A stretch of 64,000 bases of DNA from Phalacrocorax aristotelis (taxonomy: Eukaryota; Chordata; Aves; Suliformes; Phalacrocoracidae). The notes beneath the pieces are model-generated. The model saw nothing but the letters and a program-made list of their open reading frames with translations, had not been told where the DNA came from and searched no databases. Within the stretch, counting starts at the first letter, position 1; every line of letters begins with the position of its first letter. The DNA is taken from contig NC_134297.1 of NCBI RefSeq assembly GCF_949628215.1, positions 4,402,001 to 4,466,000 on the forward strand, given 5' to 3'. The position numbers and the translations under genes were made by a program. Below, piece by piece: positions 1 to 14,300 of this stretch.

Positions 1-3351
<3,351 letters not shown>

Positions 3352-3356
3352 CTTGT

Positions 3357-4119
3357 CTGAGAGGGAAGGAAATGAATATTGCACTGTGAAATTCAACTCG
3401 GGCTAGCGTGGCTCGCTGCTGTCACCCCACGCTTTGCCAGCGGCCGCTCTCCAGCCCGTTAATGCATTTAAGACCTCGGCCGCTGGGTGGCCCACGCGGC
3501 GCGGGACTACACCTCCCGTCACGCACCTCCCCGCCCGCACCACGTGGCGGGGGGCGGACATTTTAGGTGCCGCAAAGCATGGTCCCGGCTTCCCCCCGCT
3601 CCGGCCGGGCGGGCTGGCACGGCCCCAGCCGCACAGCCGCCCACCCACGCCCGGGGGCCCGCCCCCAACCACCGCGGGGCGCTCCGGAGAGCCCGCTCCG
3701 TCCCCACCCGGCCCGGGGACCGTAAACCCCGGCGGGCTCCTCCGCCCCGCGGGCACAGCTCCGCCTCTCCCACACCCTCCCCGGTCGTTCCCGCCGGGAG
3801 GGAACCTGGGCTCCGGGTCTCCCCCGCCCTCCTCCCCGCCGCCCCGGGCCGTTTAAGCCACACAAGAAGAGGGAAAGCGCAGAAATCGCCGTGAGGGCCG
3901 ATTTAGGAGGGGACAAAAGGGGCAACAGCGCCCACCGAAAGGAGAAAAACCCGCCGGGGCAGCGACCAAAGGCCGCCCCCCAACCCCCCACAACGCAACC
4001 CCCAAGCCCTACCCGATCGCCCTCACGCGATGCCCACCCACCCCAGCACCGGAGCCCCTCGGGCACAGGCCGCCCCCGACCCCCACCCCCCTCCCCGTCC
4101 CGGCGGATGGCCCCGTTAC
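3357..4119 (-). other. HSPA8: HSPA8 intron 1
   Basis: This 763-bp intron is very G+C and CpG rich and separates the non-coding exon 1 from the start-codon exon. The many long ORFs here on both strands come from the lack of AT-rich stop codons and match no family I know. Confidence 0.85.
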
Positions 4120-4205
4120 CTGAGCGGCGCAGAAAGGCCGAGGCCCAAGCCCGGACCCGCACGAAGAAGGACGGCTACGGCGAAAAGCTGCTGCTGAATG
4201 AGACC
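4120..4205 (-). other. HSPA8: HSPA8 exon 1 (5'UTR) and transcription start
   Basis: The donor GCCGCTCAG|gtaacg sits at 4119-4118. The leader begins near 4205 with GGTCTCATT, which matches the start of the mammalian HSPA8 leader as I recall it. That point is about 30 bases downstream of the TATA-like box. The exon is about 86 nt and contains no ATG on the sense strand before the splice. The precise start base is inferred. Confidence 0.75.
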
Positions 4206-4227
4206 GGTGGGCGCCCGTCCCGCCGCC

Positions 4228-4236
4228 TTTAAATAT
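4228..4236 (-). promoter_or_regulatory. HSPA8: TATA-like box of HSPA8
   Basis: On the minus strand this reads ATATTTAAAG, about 25-30 bases before the GGTCTCATT start. The spacing is right for TBP binding, and the box lies directly next to a heat-shock element. Confidence 0.75.
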
Positions 4237-4243
4237 CGCCGCA

Positions 4244-4256
4244 GAACCTTCCAGAA
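4244..4256 (-). promoter_or_regulatory. Proximal heat-shock element
   Basis: GAAccTTCcaGAA is a perfect three-unit HSF1 site with strict 5-bp spacing. It sits about 40-50 bases upstream of the inferred HSPA8 start and touches the TATA region. It implies that this 'constitutive' chaperone can also respond to heat or proteotoxic stress. Confidence 0.85.
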
Positions 4257-4282
4257 GCGCCCGCCCCTTCTCTCCGGTCCAG

Positions 4283-4320
4283 CCAATCACCGCGCGTATT
4301 CCCCCACCCTTCCAGCCAAT
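4283..4320 (-). promoter_or_regulatory. Two inverted CCAAT boxes (NF-Y)
   Basis: CCAAT occurs on the plus strand at 4283-4287 and 4316-4320, so on the HSPA8 sense strand these are ATTGG boxes about 80 and 110 bases upstream of the start. That is the usual position and spacing for paired NF-Y sites. Confidence 0.7.
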
Positions 4321-4348
4321 GGCCGTGAGCCGGAACCCGCGCCCGCCG

Positions 4349-4355
4349 TGACGTA
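4349..4355. promoter_or_regulatory. CRE/ATF-like site TGACGTA
   Basis: TGACGTA is one base short of the full palindrome. It lies about 145 bases upstream of the HSPA8 start, between the two heat-shock elements. ATF/CREB binding is inferred from the motif alone. Confidence 0.5.
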
Positions 4356-4390
4356 GGCAGGAAGGGGGCGTGCCCGCCGGCCTGCCGGTA

Positions 4391-4403
4391 TTCTCGAACC
4401 TTC
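4391..4403 (-). promoter_or_regulatory. Distal heat-shock element
   Basis: TTCtcGAAccTTC is a second perfect three-unit HSF1 site, about 190 bases upstream of the inferred start. Together with the proximal site it gives six correctly spaced half-units in two clusters. Confidence 0.85.
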
Positions 4404-4450
4404 ATGCGCTTTCGTCCCCCCCCCACCTCAACCGCCCACCGCTGCGCAAT

Positions 4451-4464
4451 GGGCGGGGGCGGAG
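4451..4464. promoter_or_regulatory. GC box (Sp1-type)
   Basis: GGGCGGGGGCGGAG is a good Sp1/KLF site, flanked by CCAAT boxes at 4482-4486 and 4578-4582. It forms the distal part of the HSPA8 promoter. Confidence 0.6.
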
Positions 4465-4481
4465 CTTTGCGTGCGCGGGAG

Positions 4482-4582
4482 CCAATGGGAGTACTCCAGC
4501 GGCCGCATCCGGGTGACGGCACCGACGAACGTAGGCCGAAGGAGGGGGCGGGGTGGGTGGTGAAGGGGAAGACACAGCCAAT
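4482..4582 (-). promoter_or_regulatory. Two further inverted CCAAT boxes
   Basis: CCAAT is present at 4482-4486 and 4578-4582, in the same orientation as the proximal pair, roughly 280 and 375 bases upstream of the HSPA8 start. A GGTGACGGCACC stretch lies between them. Confidence 0.55.
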
Positions 4583-4678
4583 CACAACACGGCGTCCGTA
4601 GGCTCGTTTGCATATTCCGCGCGCGGCGGGGAAGGCGCCTGGGGTGGATGATCGTTCCGATGGCGGGGCTGGGGGTTA

Positions 4679-4735
4679 ATTTGCATAGAGTGTGGCGGGC
4701 TGGGGGCGGCGGGGAGCTGGGCACAAAATGGCGGC
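4679..4735 (+). promoter_or_regulatory. Octamer and YY1-like motifs at the far edge of the CpG island
   Basis: A perfect octamer ATTTGCAT (4679-4686) is followed by AAAATGGCGGC (4725-4735), a YY1-type site on the plus strand. A second TTTGCAT is near 4608. YY1 sites in this orientation are often just downstream of a transcription start, so a divergent plus-strand start is possible, but I see no gene there. Confidence 0.4.
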
Positions 4736-4859
4736 GCCGCGCGGAGGCCGGCGGGGGGGCGCCGCTGTCCGGCCCCGGCCCCTGCGGCGGCGAGAGCGCC
4801 GGGCCCCGCAGCCCTGCGAGCGGGCTGGCGGCGGCGTTGCTCTGGTACCGCTCCACACA

Positions 4860-7700
4860 ACGACACACGATTAAACACAATTCACAGCAGAATTAACGGG
4901 TCAAATCCAGCCAGAAAGGAGCGTTTCGCTTTCTGACGGGAAAGCCGGAGGTGCAAGGGGCCCACCCCGGGGCAGAGCCTGGGGGTCACCCTCTGCACTG
5001 GCAGGAATGATGGCATTTCTCATTTTCACTCTCGCAACTGACGTTTCCCAAAGGCTTCCTGTAGCGTTTGCTTCCCTAATTCTCGGTATAATGATCTATA
5101 GCAGCAGCACATTGCTGCTCTGATCATATTCTGCTTAACGAGGCAAAAGGCAACGTTCGATTTCTCCCCACACCCTCATTCTGGCCCAGGCAGAGGAAGC
5201 CATATCTTTCCCCACAGAGCAGAATCCACCCTGCCCAGAGCTGCCAGTCCTTCCGTTTAATCCATCCTAAATTTTTCCCGTCTGTAATCAGTGCTAAAAC
5301 ACCAAACCAAGCTACGGGACAATGTGACGTCCGTTTGCATGACGGTGCTGCACGCTCAGCGTGACTTACTTCTGTGGAAAGGAAACAGAGGCTCTGAACA
5401 GTGTAAAACTGTGGCTGTTCGGTGTCCTTGGGGATCAGGCGAGCAGATGGGAGACTGCAATCGTTTAGCTGGTCTCAGCGCCTTAGGCTGAAAGCCGATC
5501 AGAGGTCATAAATCACGTAAGGCCAGGCCCTAGGAATGCTGTGAATTGCATAAAATGTTTACATGGCATAAAACACTGAGTGAAAAAGTACGAGGGAGCT
5601 ACTAGGGAGAGGGCTGCACAAAACCCGTATCCTGGCCAGCCTCTGTGACCCTATCCAGCAGGAAAAAGGGCAAAGAAACTTCTATGATTGGGGGTAAGAA
5701 CTGCACAGAAAAGGATTTCTGGTTTCCCTGGGCTCCTGCGGCAGATACGGTGGGAGTGCTGACCCACGGGAAGTGGCTCGCATCAAGCAACAGGCTCTCC
5801 TATTCTTGCTCTGCCACACACAGGGCTGGAATCTTAATGTGGACCTTGAAGCGATGACAGAAGGCACAGTTTGGAGTTGGAACATGGGTGTACAAGGTTA
5901 CAGATAAGAGGTGCTGTGGGAAAAGGGCTCCATATCATAGACTGCTGTCGCCCTCCCCCGCCTTTTAAGATAAGGGAAGTCAGCACAAACCATCACCCCG
6001 TATCTGACTAGGTATGGCACGCAAAGCATTTCACCCTGTCCAGAGTACAGAGCTCCCAACTCCCAGGCTACACAGGAGGTGCTTCTCAGGGACGCAGCGC
6101 TAACTTTCGCCCAACACATTGCGCCGCCCCAAGTCTCAGGGGAGCCGTGCTGTTAGCAAGGGATTGCCTTTGCTTTGTTTTTGTTGTTTTTTTTGTGTTG
6201 TTTGTTTTTTTTTTAAATTACAGGCAGAATTTCAATAGGACCTAAGAATAGCACTACCTGCACCTTGAAATTAAATAGAGACATTTAGATGTGCAACCGT
6301 ACTGCACACCATAGACTGATAGTAAGTGAAGGCAGCCTAAAACAACAGTGAGTCAGTGCAGGGAGGAGGGCAGTTTGGCAAATGACTCATTACATTAGAA
6401 TTAAAGGCTGTTAAGATACTGGTCAGAAGTAGCTCATTTACCATGTATCAGAGAAATGAAGGCCCAAGTAGGCTGGACACTGACAAGTACGGTGTGTAGA
6501 GTTTTTTAAAATTATGAATTCCAACATTAGGCTTTGAAGCTAATTTAGTGCATTAGAGATCAAGCACTGCTTCTTCTTTAAGGATTTAAAACAGAACTGG
6601 GAAGAGAGTAGAGATTGTCAGAGAGACACTTCCTATTTGCAACAACAGCTGTCATTATTTATACAACACTTGCATCTGCACATCCCAGTTGAAGTTTGAA
6701 AATCATGCATTTCCAAGGCAGTCCCCTTCCTTTCCCACTGTGTTCTCCCCCTTCAGTGTGTCGGTACAAACTGATCCGGGTTAGAAATAATGCCAGATTC
6801 CTGATACTGTACCAAAAGTATGCAATTGCACAAGCCCTCTCAAAATGTGTATCGCCTAATCAGGGTTTTGGATGTCAACAACTCAGGAGGGATCCAGTGA
6901 TAGCGTTTCCTCATGAATCTGAGATACAGAAGGACACACCTATGAGACCACTGTGTTGTCACTGTGTTTTGTTTGAAATAGTGTGTAATTATGTTGCAAT
7001 TTTTACTCCCAGATTTCAGTAAAGAAGATTGCTGATGTTGGGAGACCTTTGTGCAAAACACCCCCGGGGAAAGAAGGCTGAAGCACTGCAAGAGAAAATC
7101 AGCCACAGTTATGTCTGGTTACCCTAAATTCCACCTACATCTCCCTGACCGGAGATTCCTGCTAGCTAGTCCAACATGTTTATCTGCAGAGAAGATCTAA
7201 ACTGTCTGAACACAGCTCTTAGTTGTTCAAGGTTTCATTGTCATCTCACGCCCAGTTCAGGGGATGAACTGGTAACACACCAGGTATTTCAGAAGCAAGG
7301 TCGCGGATGCGGGAGTGGGAGGGCGGTGGCATCTGAGGTTTGTATCTGTGCTGTGTCTGCGCTGGCACTATTTACCATACTAGGCTGAGGCATCTACGTC
7401 CTCAGCCACAATATCTCAGGCAAAATAACTGCATTGAAGTCAAAACACCATTCACTTCAGTACACCCAAGGCTTCACATATTTCATACCACATCACATAA
7501 TTTAGACTGAAAAAATACCCAGGAAAAAGACCAGCTTCCCCATACTTTCTACAGAAATATGCACCCAGTCCTTGTTAGCTTAAAAACGGTATTTTTGACT
7601 CTGTACTTTTTTTTCCCCTTGGATTCAGCTTGACAGCGTATAACGCATCATACCACAAAAGATGGAGCATTAGTACGAGTTTAGTTCAGCTGTAGCACTT
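4860..7700. other. Intergenic region between HSPA8 and the CLMP 3' flank
   Basis: No exon, RNA gene or recognisable transposon was found. Short ORFs are not conserved-looking. A T/G-rich low-complexity tract occupies about 6168-6215. HSPA8 and CLMP are tandem on the minus strand, as in mammals, so this should be the downstream flank of CLMP and the distal promoter side of HSPA8. Confidence 0.6.
6168..6215. repeat. T/G-rich low-complexity tract
   Basis: A run of T stretches interrupted by single G bases, ending in about ten T. It could be the poly(A)/A-rich remnant of a minus-strand insertion, but no attached element is recognisable. Confidence 0.7.
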
Positions 7701-10700
7701 AAGCTGCAGCACATTTATTTATAAAACGACCAAACAAAAAAAATATTACGAAATCATTGATTCAAAGGAATCAATAATAAATATTTGCTTTCCTCTGAGT
7801 TGTTCAGACACAGTACAAGTACACCAACTATAGCAGGTAGAAGAGATACAGGCTTAGTTTAGCTGCTGAGAAACAAAAGAAAGCTACATAGCATTGTATG
7901 CGTTTAATCACACTAGCAATAACTGGTATATGACAGTAAATGCTTTAAGTACGCTATTTTACAAAATAGAGTTTGGCTTATGGTTCATTTGCTTCCCTTG
8001 TGCAACTCCTGAGAGTATGATCCGGAGCTCAAAAAGTGTCCCTTTGAAAATAGAATACCTTTGAAACGATTTCTCTCTTTTATCTCCTTTGAGTAGTGAA
8101 CATTTCCCTTTGGGCTTCATGCTAGCAACTGAAGAGCAGAATTGACGTTGTATTCACCTGTGAGACCACTGATGTGAGGTCTGAAAAGCACCGCAGCCTT
8201 TCAGACTTCGAGATTTTCAATCACTGTGGCGCCCACGCTAAGCGGAGCCACACATCTTTCCGCATTTGTTCCACACCAGGAGGTGGCCACGGTGCTTTTT
8301 CCGGCGCAGTTTGTATACAGGGCAGTCTGCATATGCCCAGACAGTGGGCACGCACACCGCCTGCTTCCCGACAGGGCTAGGAACAGCCAGGAATGATCAC
8401 CCACACCAGGCTTCAGCAATTGCTTCCAAATAACCTCTTCTCCCCAAGGTCCATAAACCTTTCATCCTATGCAGACAGCTAGCTCGTATGACAAGGAGGG
8501 ACTTCTCTGCTCCAGGAGAGTTGGAGACCAGGAGGGGGCTGGCACGGCTGATCTGTCCTGCAGCCTATTCCCAAAGGCCTCTAGGGAAGAGACTGCCAGG
8601 AGCAGGCTGGGCAAATTCTCCTAGCTGGCAGCAAGTGGCCTCTAGGCCATAGACGGAGCATCCTCCTCTTTGCTAATTGCAAGTCTGGCCTGTGACTCAA
8701 AGCTAACCTACAGCATTTGGCACTCGGACTGTAGGCAGCTCAACTGTTTGAATTATTACCCTTATTTGTGGTAATAAGCTTCTGGTTGCTCAGGCATGTA
8801 TTCTTTACTGAGGAAAGCATTTCTGTTTTTATATGCATAGAATAAGTATCCTCAGATACAACGCAGGTAACATTAAGCACAATAAGCAACCATAGAAGAA
8901 GCCACAAACTACTGTAGCAGTCCTGCTCATGCTCTTCGGAACTTTCCCAGCTCTGGAGTTCCTTGTAGGCACTTTGGAGCGCCTAAACCATCAGAGTCCA
9001 GGAAAAGAGCGACTGCAGAGGAATCACAGACACTTACAGCTGCAGCTCCCAAGCAGTGACAGCCACTACCAGAATCACCAAACCACAGTTGACCCAGGAA
9101 CGTACCTCTGGAGTATCCAGGGAAACTGTCTAGGTAAAATGACACAGCATCTAACACCAGGAGCTATCATGAAAGTAGAAGCTTATCAAATACCTAATAC
9201 CAGATGTCTCCTTTGTTTAAATCTGTGACTCAAGACTGCCTTCCCTGCACAACAGATCGGTGCTTTGTCCTGCCAAGGGTCGCTAGGTTGACTCTGGGGT
9301 AGAAAGGGCAAGTGAAATATTGGTACATGGGATGAAAATGGGCGACTGCTCCTAGGAAGAGAAGCTCTCAGTATAGGACAAGTTTGAAAACTATTTCCCG
9401 TAAGGAAGTAGCCCAAGCAGGGCCTGGCTTTGATCAGGTTGTCTAAGATCTCAAGCAAAGAAGCTAGAATTCTGGGTCTCATTCAGAAAAGGAGGTTTAT
9501 TACAGTCCCTGGAGTGAAAGAATTATAGATCTGTGGTTCTGTGCTGATCCATCTCCTGTAGGCTCATTCCACAAATTGGAGGGAAGCTTCCCTCCCTCAG
9601 ATAAACCCCCCCACCCCCCTTTTTTTTTTTTTAAAGAAAATAATCAGTCCAGGAATACAGGAATCTAGAACCTACAAGCTCAGTGTCTTGTGTGTAGCAG
9701 TGGTCAGAGCCAAGTTCTTCAGAAGAAAATATAAATGACAGAATTATGCAAGCATCTGCCTGTCCCTATCTCCCATCGTTGCCTACTGGCCTTCAACTTG
9801 AAGTATAAGACTTTATATTCCTTGGAAGTGTTTATTCTAGCTAATTTAATCACAGAAAATATTTTTATGATTCTTGCCATTGTTTGAGTCATGCTAAGGT
9901 TTGAGCCTCGACAATAGCACGTGGCCCAACATTTGGTGTATAAATGGGAAATTGCACACAAGTATTTTCTAGCGGAAGCAGCATTGTGCTCAATTACCTG
10001 TCCCTGGTGTATTTTCCTCACTACGTGCTTCTGTCACTCTATCCTTCAGTCTTACCTGGATGCCTGAAGGTCAGCTCAAGAAAGCTGTTCGTTCAGTTTG
10101 GGAAGAGCTCTCCGTAAGGCTTCTACAGCACAGCTCAGCCCAGAACTGGTGAATTCACAACCTGGCGACCGCAAAGATATCTTCCAAATGCTTCGTCCAG
10201 GCTTTTTGGTAGATTGGTGGCCCTCACTTTTTGAGGCACTGCCTTCATTTTGGATTCAGTGCCCAATTCTCATCACACTAAGGCTCATTTGCCACAGATA
10301 CCACTCCAGTGGAGTTACTGTGTCTTTGCAGTGCTGACCGTAAAAGCAGAGTCAGGCTCCTGGACGTATCTCTCTGAGTGCATCATTAAGTTTATTTTGG
10401 CAATTAAAGCACCTCTGTTTCCTTGACGTAAAGAGTTCTTTCTCTTTAGCACTGAGATTAGTTCAGACACATGCCTTAATACTGCGCATCTTGACCTTTT
10501 TGAGTGGTCCTTTCATTTCCACTCTGGTTTCAGCCTCCACAAGTATTTCACTGGAAGACTGAATTTAGGAAAGGTGAAGCATCTGCCAGTTCCCTTTGAG
10601 GCTGAACACCAGACTGCCTTCAGCAGAGTCTGCCTCAAAAATCTTCAGATAAGACAATGCACCTTTGAGAAGGTTCTCCAAAACCAGTACAAGAGACTTT

Positions 10701-11098
10701 TTCCTCCCCACAAAACCTCTCTGGAATATTATGCATCTTTATGTCTCTGTTGATCTCTCTTAACAATCCTGAGGTTTGGCTTAATTTCATTAGTACAGCA
10801 CCTAGCTGTTTTAGTTTTAAAATGCTCAGTGTTCCATTTCCAAAGAAAGATAACTTAAAAACAAGGCTCCCTTTTCCCTCAAATGTATCTTTCCTCAAAA
10901 AACCAAAATTCTGTATCACAACCTCAGTGCTGGAAAATGTAAGAAAGAGTTGAGTGGGAGGGCTTCTTGTGGTGTGAATAATCACAAGTGATTAAAATTA
11001 AGCTGACCAGGAAGATAACTAATCTAACAACTCCTGTGTGGCTGGTGTTACGTGAGGCGTTTCTGGGCCGCAGGAGTCTCCAGACGGCTGGTGAGCGG
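7700..11098 (-). other. CLMP: CLMP 3'UTR and downstream flank
   Basis: The CLMP stop codon is at 11101-11099, so the 3'UTR runs left from here. Minus-strand AATAAA signals occur at 10396-10391, 9836-9831, 9501-9496 and 7719-7714. I cannot tell which is used. The last lies in an AT-rich stretch typical of a distal poly(A) region. No other exon was recognised. A C-run/T-run simple tract is at about 9607-9633. Confidence 0.45.
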
Positions 11099-11393
11099 TC
11101 ACACGGTCTGGAACGCTCGGCTTTGGGCAGGCACCATGACCAGCGTCGCTCCCATTTTCATCAGGTTAGTGTAGTCAACTCTCTTTGGCTCAATTTCTTT
11201 TCCTTCCGTCTCCCTCTGGCTGTACTGAGGAGGAGTTAGATGGGGAGTAGCTTCCGTTGACAAAGTCCGTTGGCTGCGAGAGGCACTGTTGGCTGTCGAC
11301 CTGGTTGAGGAGGAACCTGAGCGTGAGCTCCTGGAACCAGAGGAAGAGGAACTGGGCTTGACGAGATGGGCCTTGGGTGCCTCTGCATCTTCT
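11099..11393 (-). CDS. CLMP: CLMP exon 7 (last coding exon, stop)
   Basis: Acceptor catctgtttgcag at 11394. The exon completes the Arg codon and reads EDAEAPKAHLVKP, then a Ser/Arg-rich stretch, SRSQRTLSTEATP, and MVPAQSRAFQTV followed by TGA at 11101-11099. The Ser-rich part appears about three residues shorter than in human. The last four residues, FQTV, are not a standard class I PDZ ligand because position -2 is Gln. Confidence 0.95.
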
Positions 11394-14300
11394 CTGCAAA
11401 CAGATGACAGAGCTCAAGTCAGAACAGAATAGAATGAGAACAGAACCGCGTACACATTTTACCAGACTGAATTGCTGCTGCAATAAACAGTTGCTTGTTG
11501 AAGCTGCAAATCACCAGGGCACGTTTGTCCAGCAGCCTGAGCAAGATGCAGGGTTTTCTGAATTCTGTGCCATGTAACTTTGTGGACTGAACTCCCTATT
11601 TCTCTGCGGAGCTATTGGTCAAACGGATTCAGAATACGTATGGCACACTACTGGCTCTTTGTGTGCGGCTTGGAGGTCTGTGGGATGAATGCCAAGGGTC
11701 AGTGCAAACAGTTCAGATAGAACTTACTCATAATGACAGATCACCTAGACAGGACTAGCTGAGACCAGTTCTTCTAGTTAAAAAAAAAAAATCTGGGTAG
11801 TGAAAGATGTGCAAGAACTGGGCCCAGAAAGAGAGAGAAGAAGTAACAGTCATGCGTGAAAAGGCGATACAAGAGGCTATAGCTCAAACCAAAAATAAAA
11901 AGGCATGCAAGATTTGAAAGCAAAGAGAACTGGAAAAAGGGAAGGGAAGAAATCAGCAGGGACTGCCTTCTTGCTGGCAACCTGACCATCAAGCAGAGTA
12001 GCAAACTGCTGAATGGATTATAGTGCTGCCTACTGGTACGCAGATGTCATATGAGGGCAGGCAGTCTTTTACAAATAAAAATAAGGATGGAATAAGGCAA
12101 GGGGTTTCTTCAAGGGCAGGAGCAGCTAAAACTCATTCCTGGAAATATCTTTTTCCAGCATTTTCTTTCGTGAGAAGTTTAGGCTCGATTGGCTAGAGAC
12201 CAATCTCTGCTTAGGGAATTAAGTGGCAGACCTCACACGCATGTAACAGTTGAGTTCAAAGAACATGCGTCAGCATTCCTGGTACACCCGCTCAGGGCGA
12301 GGCTTCTCAACTCTGCACACAGCAGCTCAGGGGATTTTTCACCCTGAGCTAAATCCAGAAGCACAGTTGTTCAAAAGACTCAAGAAAGACTGTGAGAACC
12401 CGCCTGCCTCAAGGCATTCCCAACAGAAATTGCAATTGGAAAATAAAAAAAACCCAAACCAAAAAAAAACCCCGAAACTAAAACCAAACCACACCAAACC
12501 TCTCAGAACCACAGTGGACAAGTGGGTTGAATTTAGTACTGGAGGGGATTACACAAATGCTTTAAAATGCTGAAATTGCAAGCGTGAGAGTGAATATTTT
12601 ATTGAGTTTTATGGTAATTTGTCAGGGGGTGAGGGGAGACATTTTCATCTATAATTTTCTGGAAAGTCTTCACAAAGATGCTTCACACAGTCAAGAAATT
12701 TGTCAGTGATGCTTCAGGGAGTCTTTAAAAGCTTTTTAGAACAACCTTTTAAGACACTTACACCCAGGTTACTTAAAACTGTAGTGAAAGATGTGTGAAA
12801 CTGAAAGAAGGGAGGGCAGGACGTGGGGGATTAAATAAGAGGCGTTACCTGATTTCATTTGGCGCCTCCTCTTCCTCATATCTCTTCTTTTCTTTCCTCC
12901 TTATTGTCAGCCTCACCACCAGGAAGAGGAGGGAAAGTCCCACCACCACGCCACACACCGCTCCAGCGATCACGCCGATGTTTTGTGCATCTGTTGTCCA
13001 GAAAACAAATATGTTAGTTGGTAAACTCTCCCTAGGGTCCTATGGTCAGATTCTAGCCCACACTACAGCTTACAGCACTGGTTATAAATCAGAACAGAAT
13101 GTATTAGTCTACTTATTTAGGCGTGTCTCCACACAGAGGTTGAACCAGTTTATCTTCAGGCACTGGTTCTAAACCTGAGCTAACAGTGAGAAAAGCATTC
13201 ACACCTCTGGACGGGTGGGATCACAAGTGCCATGCCTTCAGCTACGGGTCAGAATTGAAATGAGGAGGAAAAATCCTCTCCTAGGAGCACAGAGCCACAG
13301 AAAGTAGAGACAGACAGGAGAGCCCAACATGCAAAGCAAAGCACCAAGCAGTTTCCTAGAGGCAGAAGAGTGTTTGAAGTACAAATGTTTCCCCATGAGG
13401 ATTTTTTTTTCCCTTCAACTCACCCTGAAATGATTACAGCCCACTTGCAGACTGAATTATTCAGCTGGGAAAAAGGTGACCTGAGGCGGGTAGAGAGGCA
13501 GGAGGAAAGGAAGACCACACTGTGCAGGTGCAAGGCCTCTTTCATCCAAAATAGCAAAGTTAATGAGAGAACACTTCCTAGTGTGTATGGGCCCTCACCT
13601 GATACTTTATGACAACATCTTTTGATAAGAGTGGTTGGGTTGGGTTTGGCTGAAAGTTGTTTCCCCTTAAGGCTCGTCCCTACGGAGGGTTTAGCAAACC
13701 AAAGTGAGGTTTTAAACCAATTCGGTTCAATTGGCATAAAAGCTGCCTGGATGCTTTTGCTTCAGATGCCTGAGGCGAACAGGTTTTCCTTGCTACATGA
13801 CCACATTCCAGTTATTTCAGGCCTGGCTGGGCAGGCAATTCCAAAGCTATGGCATCCCCACAGAAAAAGACTTCGCTCTTAGCAGCCTTTTATCACAGCA
13901 GTTCCAGCTTCTGCTGATCTCTCCTGAGAGCTGCACATAAAACCCTGCTGACCTCTATTGTTTGGATTTATCCTCAGTGCTCCTGCCAAAGGCCACTCTT
14001 TTCCTTGCTTGTATATGCAAAGACACAGATATCTAGACAGGACATGCACACACCCTTCATGGAGTTTATCAGGTGGGACACTGATGTTAATCTCGTGTGC
14101 AGGACAGAATTTATTAAATCTGGATTAAAACCAAACTGTGTCAAAAGTTGCTTTTTATTCCGCACATTACTTCATGTCAAAGTCAACCTTTCCAGCTGCC
14201 TTTAGAGAGTTTACTGTCTCAAATGCAACAGAGAAGTAATGTGGAATTGGAATGATGGACTATCCACACGGAGATTGTATACTTGAGAGTAATCTCATGC

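Larger units (their letters stand above)
3430..4850. promoter_or_regulatory. CpG island over the HSPA8 promoter, exon 1 and intron 1
   Basis: CG dinucleotides are dense from about 3430 to 4850, and the composition is visibly far more G+C rich than on either side. CpG islands mark broadly active vertebrate promoters, which fits a housekeeping chaperone. It is the only strong CpG island in the window. I saw no similar one at the expected CLMP start. Confidence 0.9.

Noticed and set aside
3403..4896. Many ORFs of 60-200 residues on both strands in the HSPA8 upstream region
   Set aside because: They are rich in Arg, Pro, Gly and Ala, overlap in all frames, and arise because the CpG island has few stop codons. 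None shows a recognised domain or splice structure.
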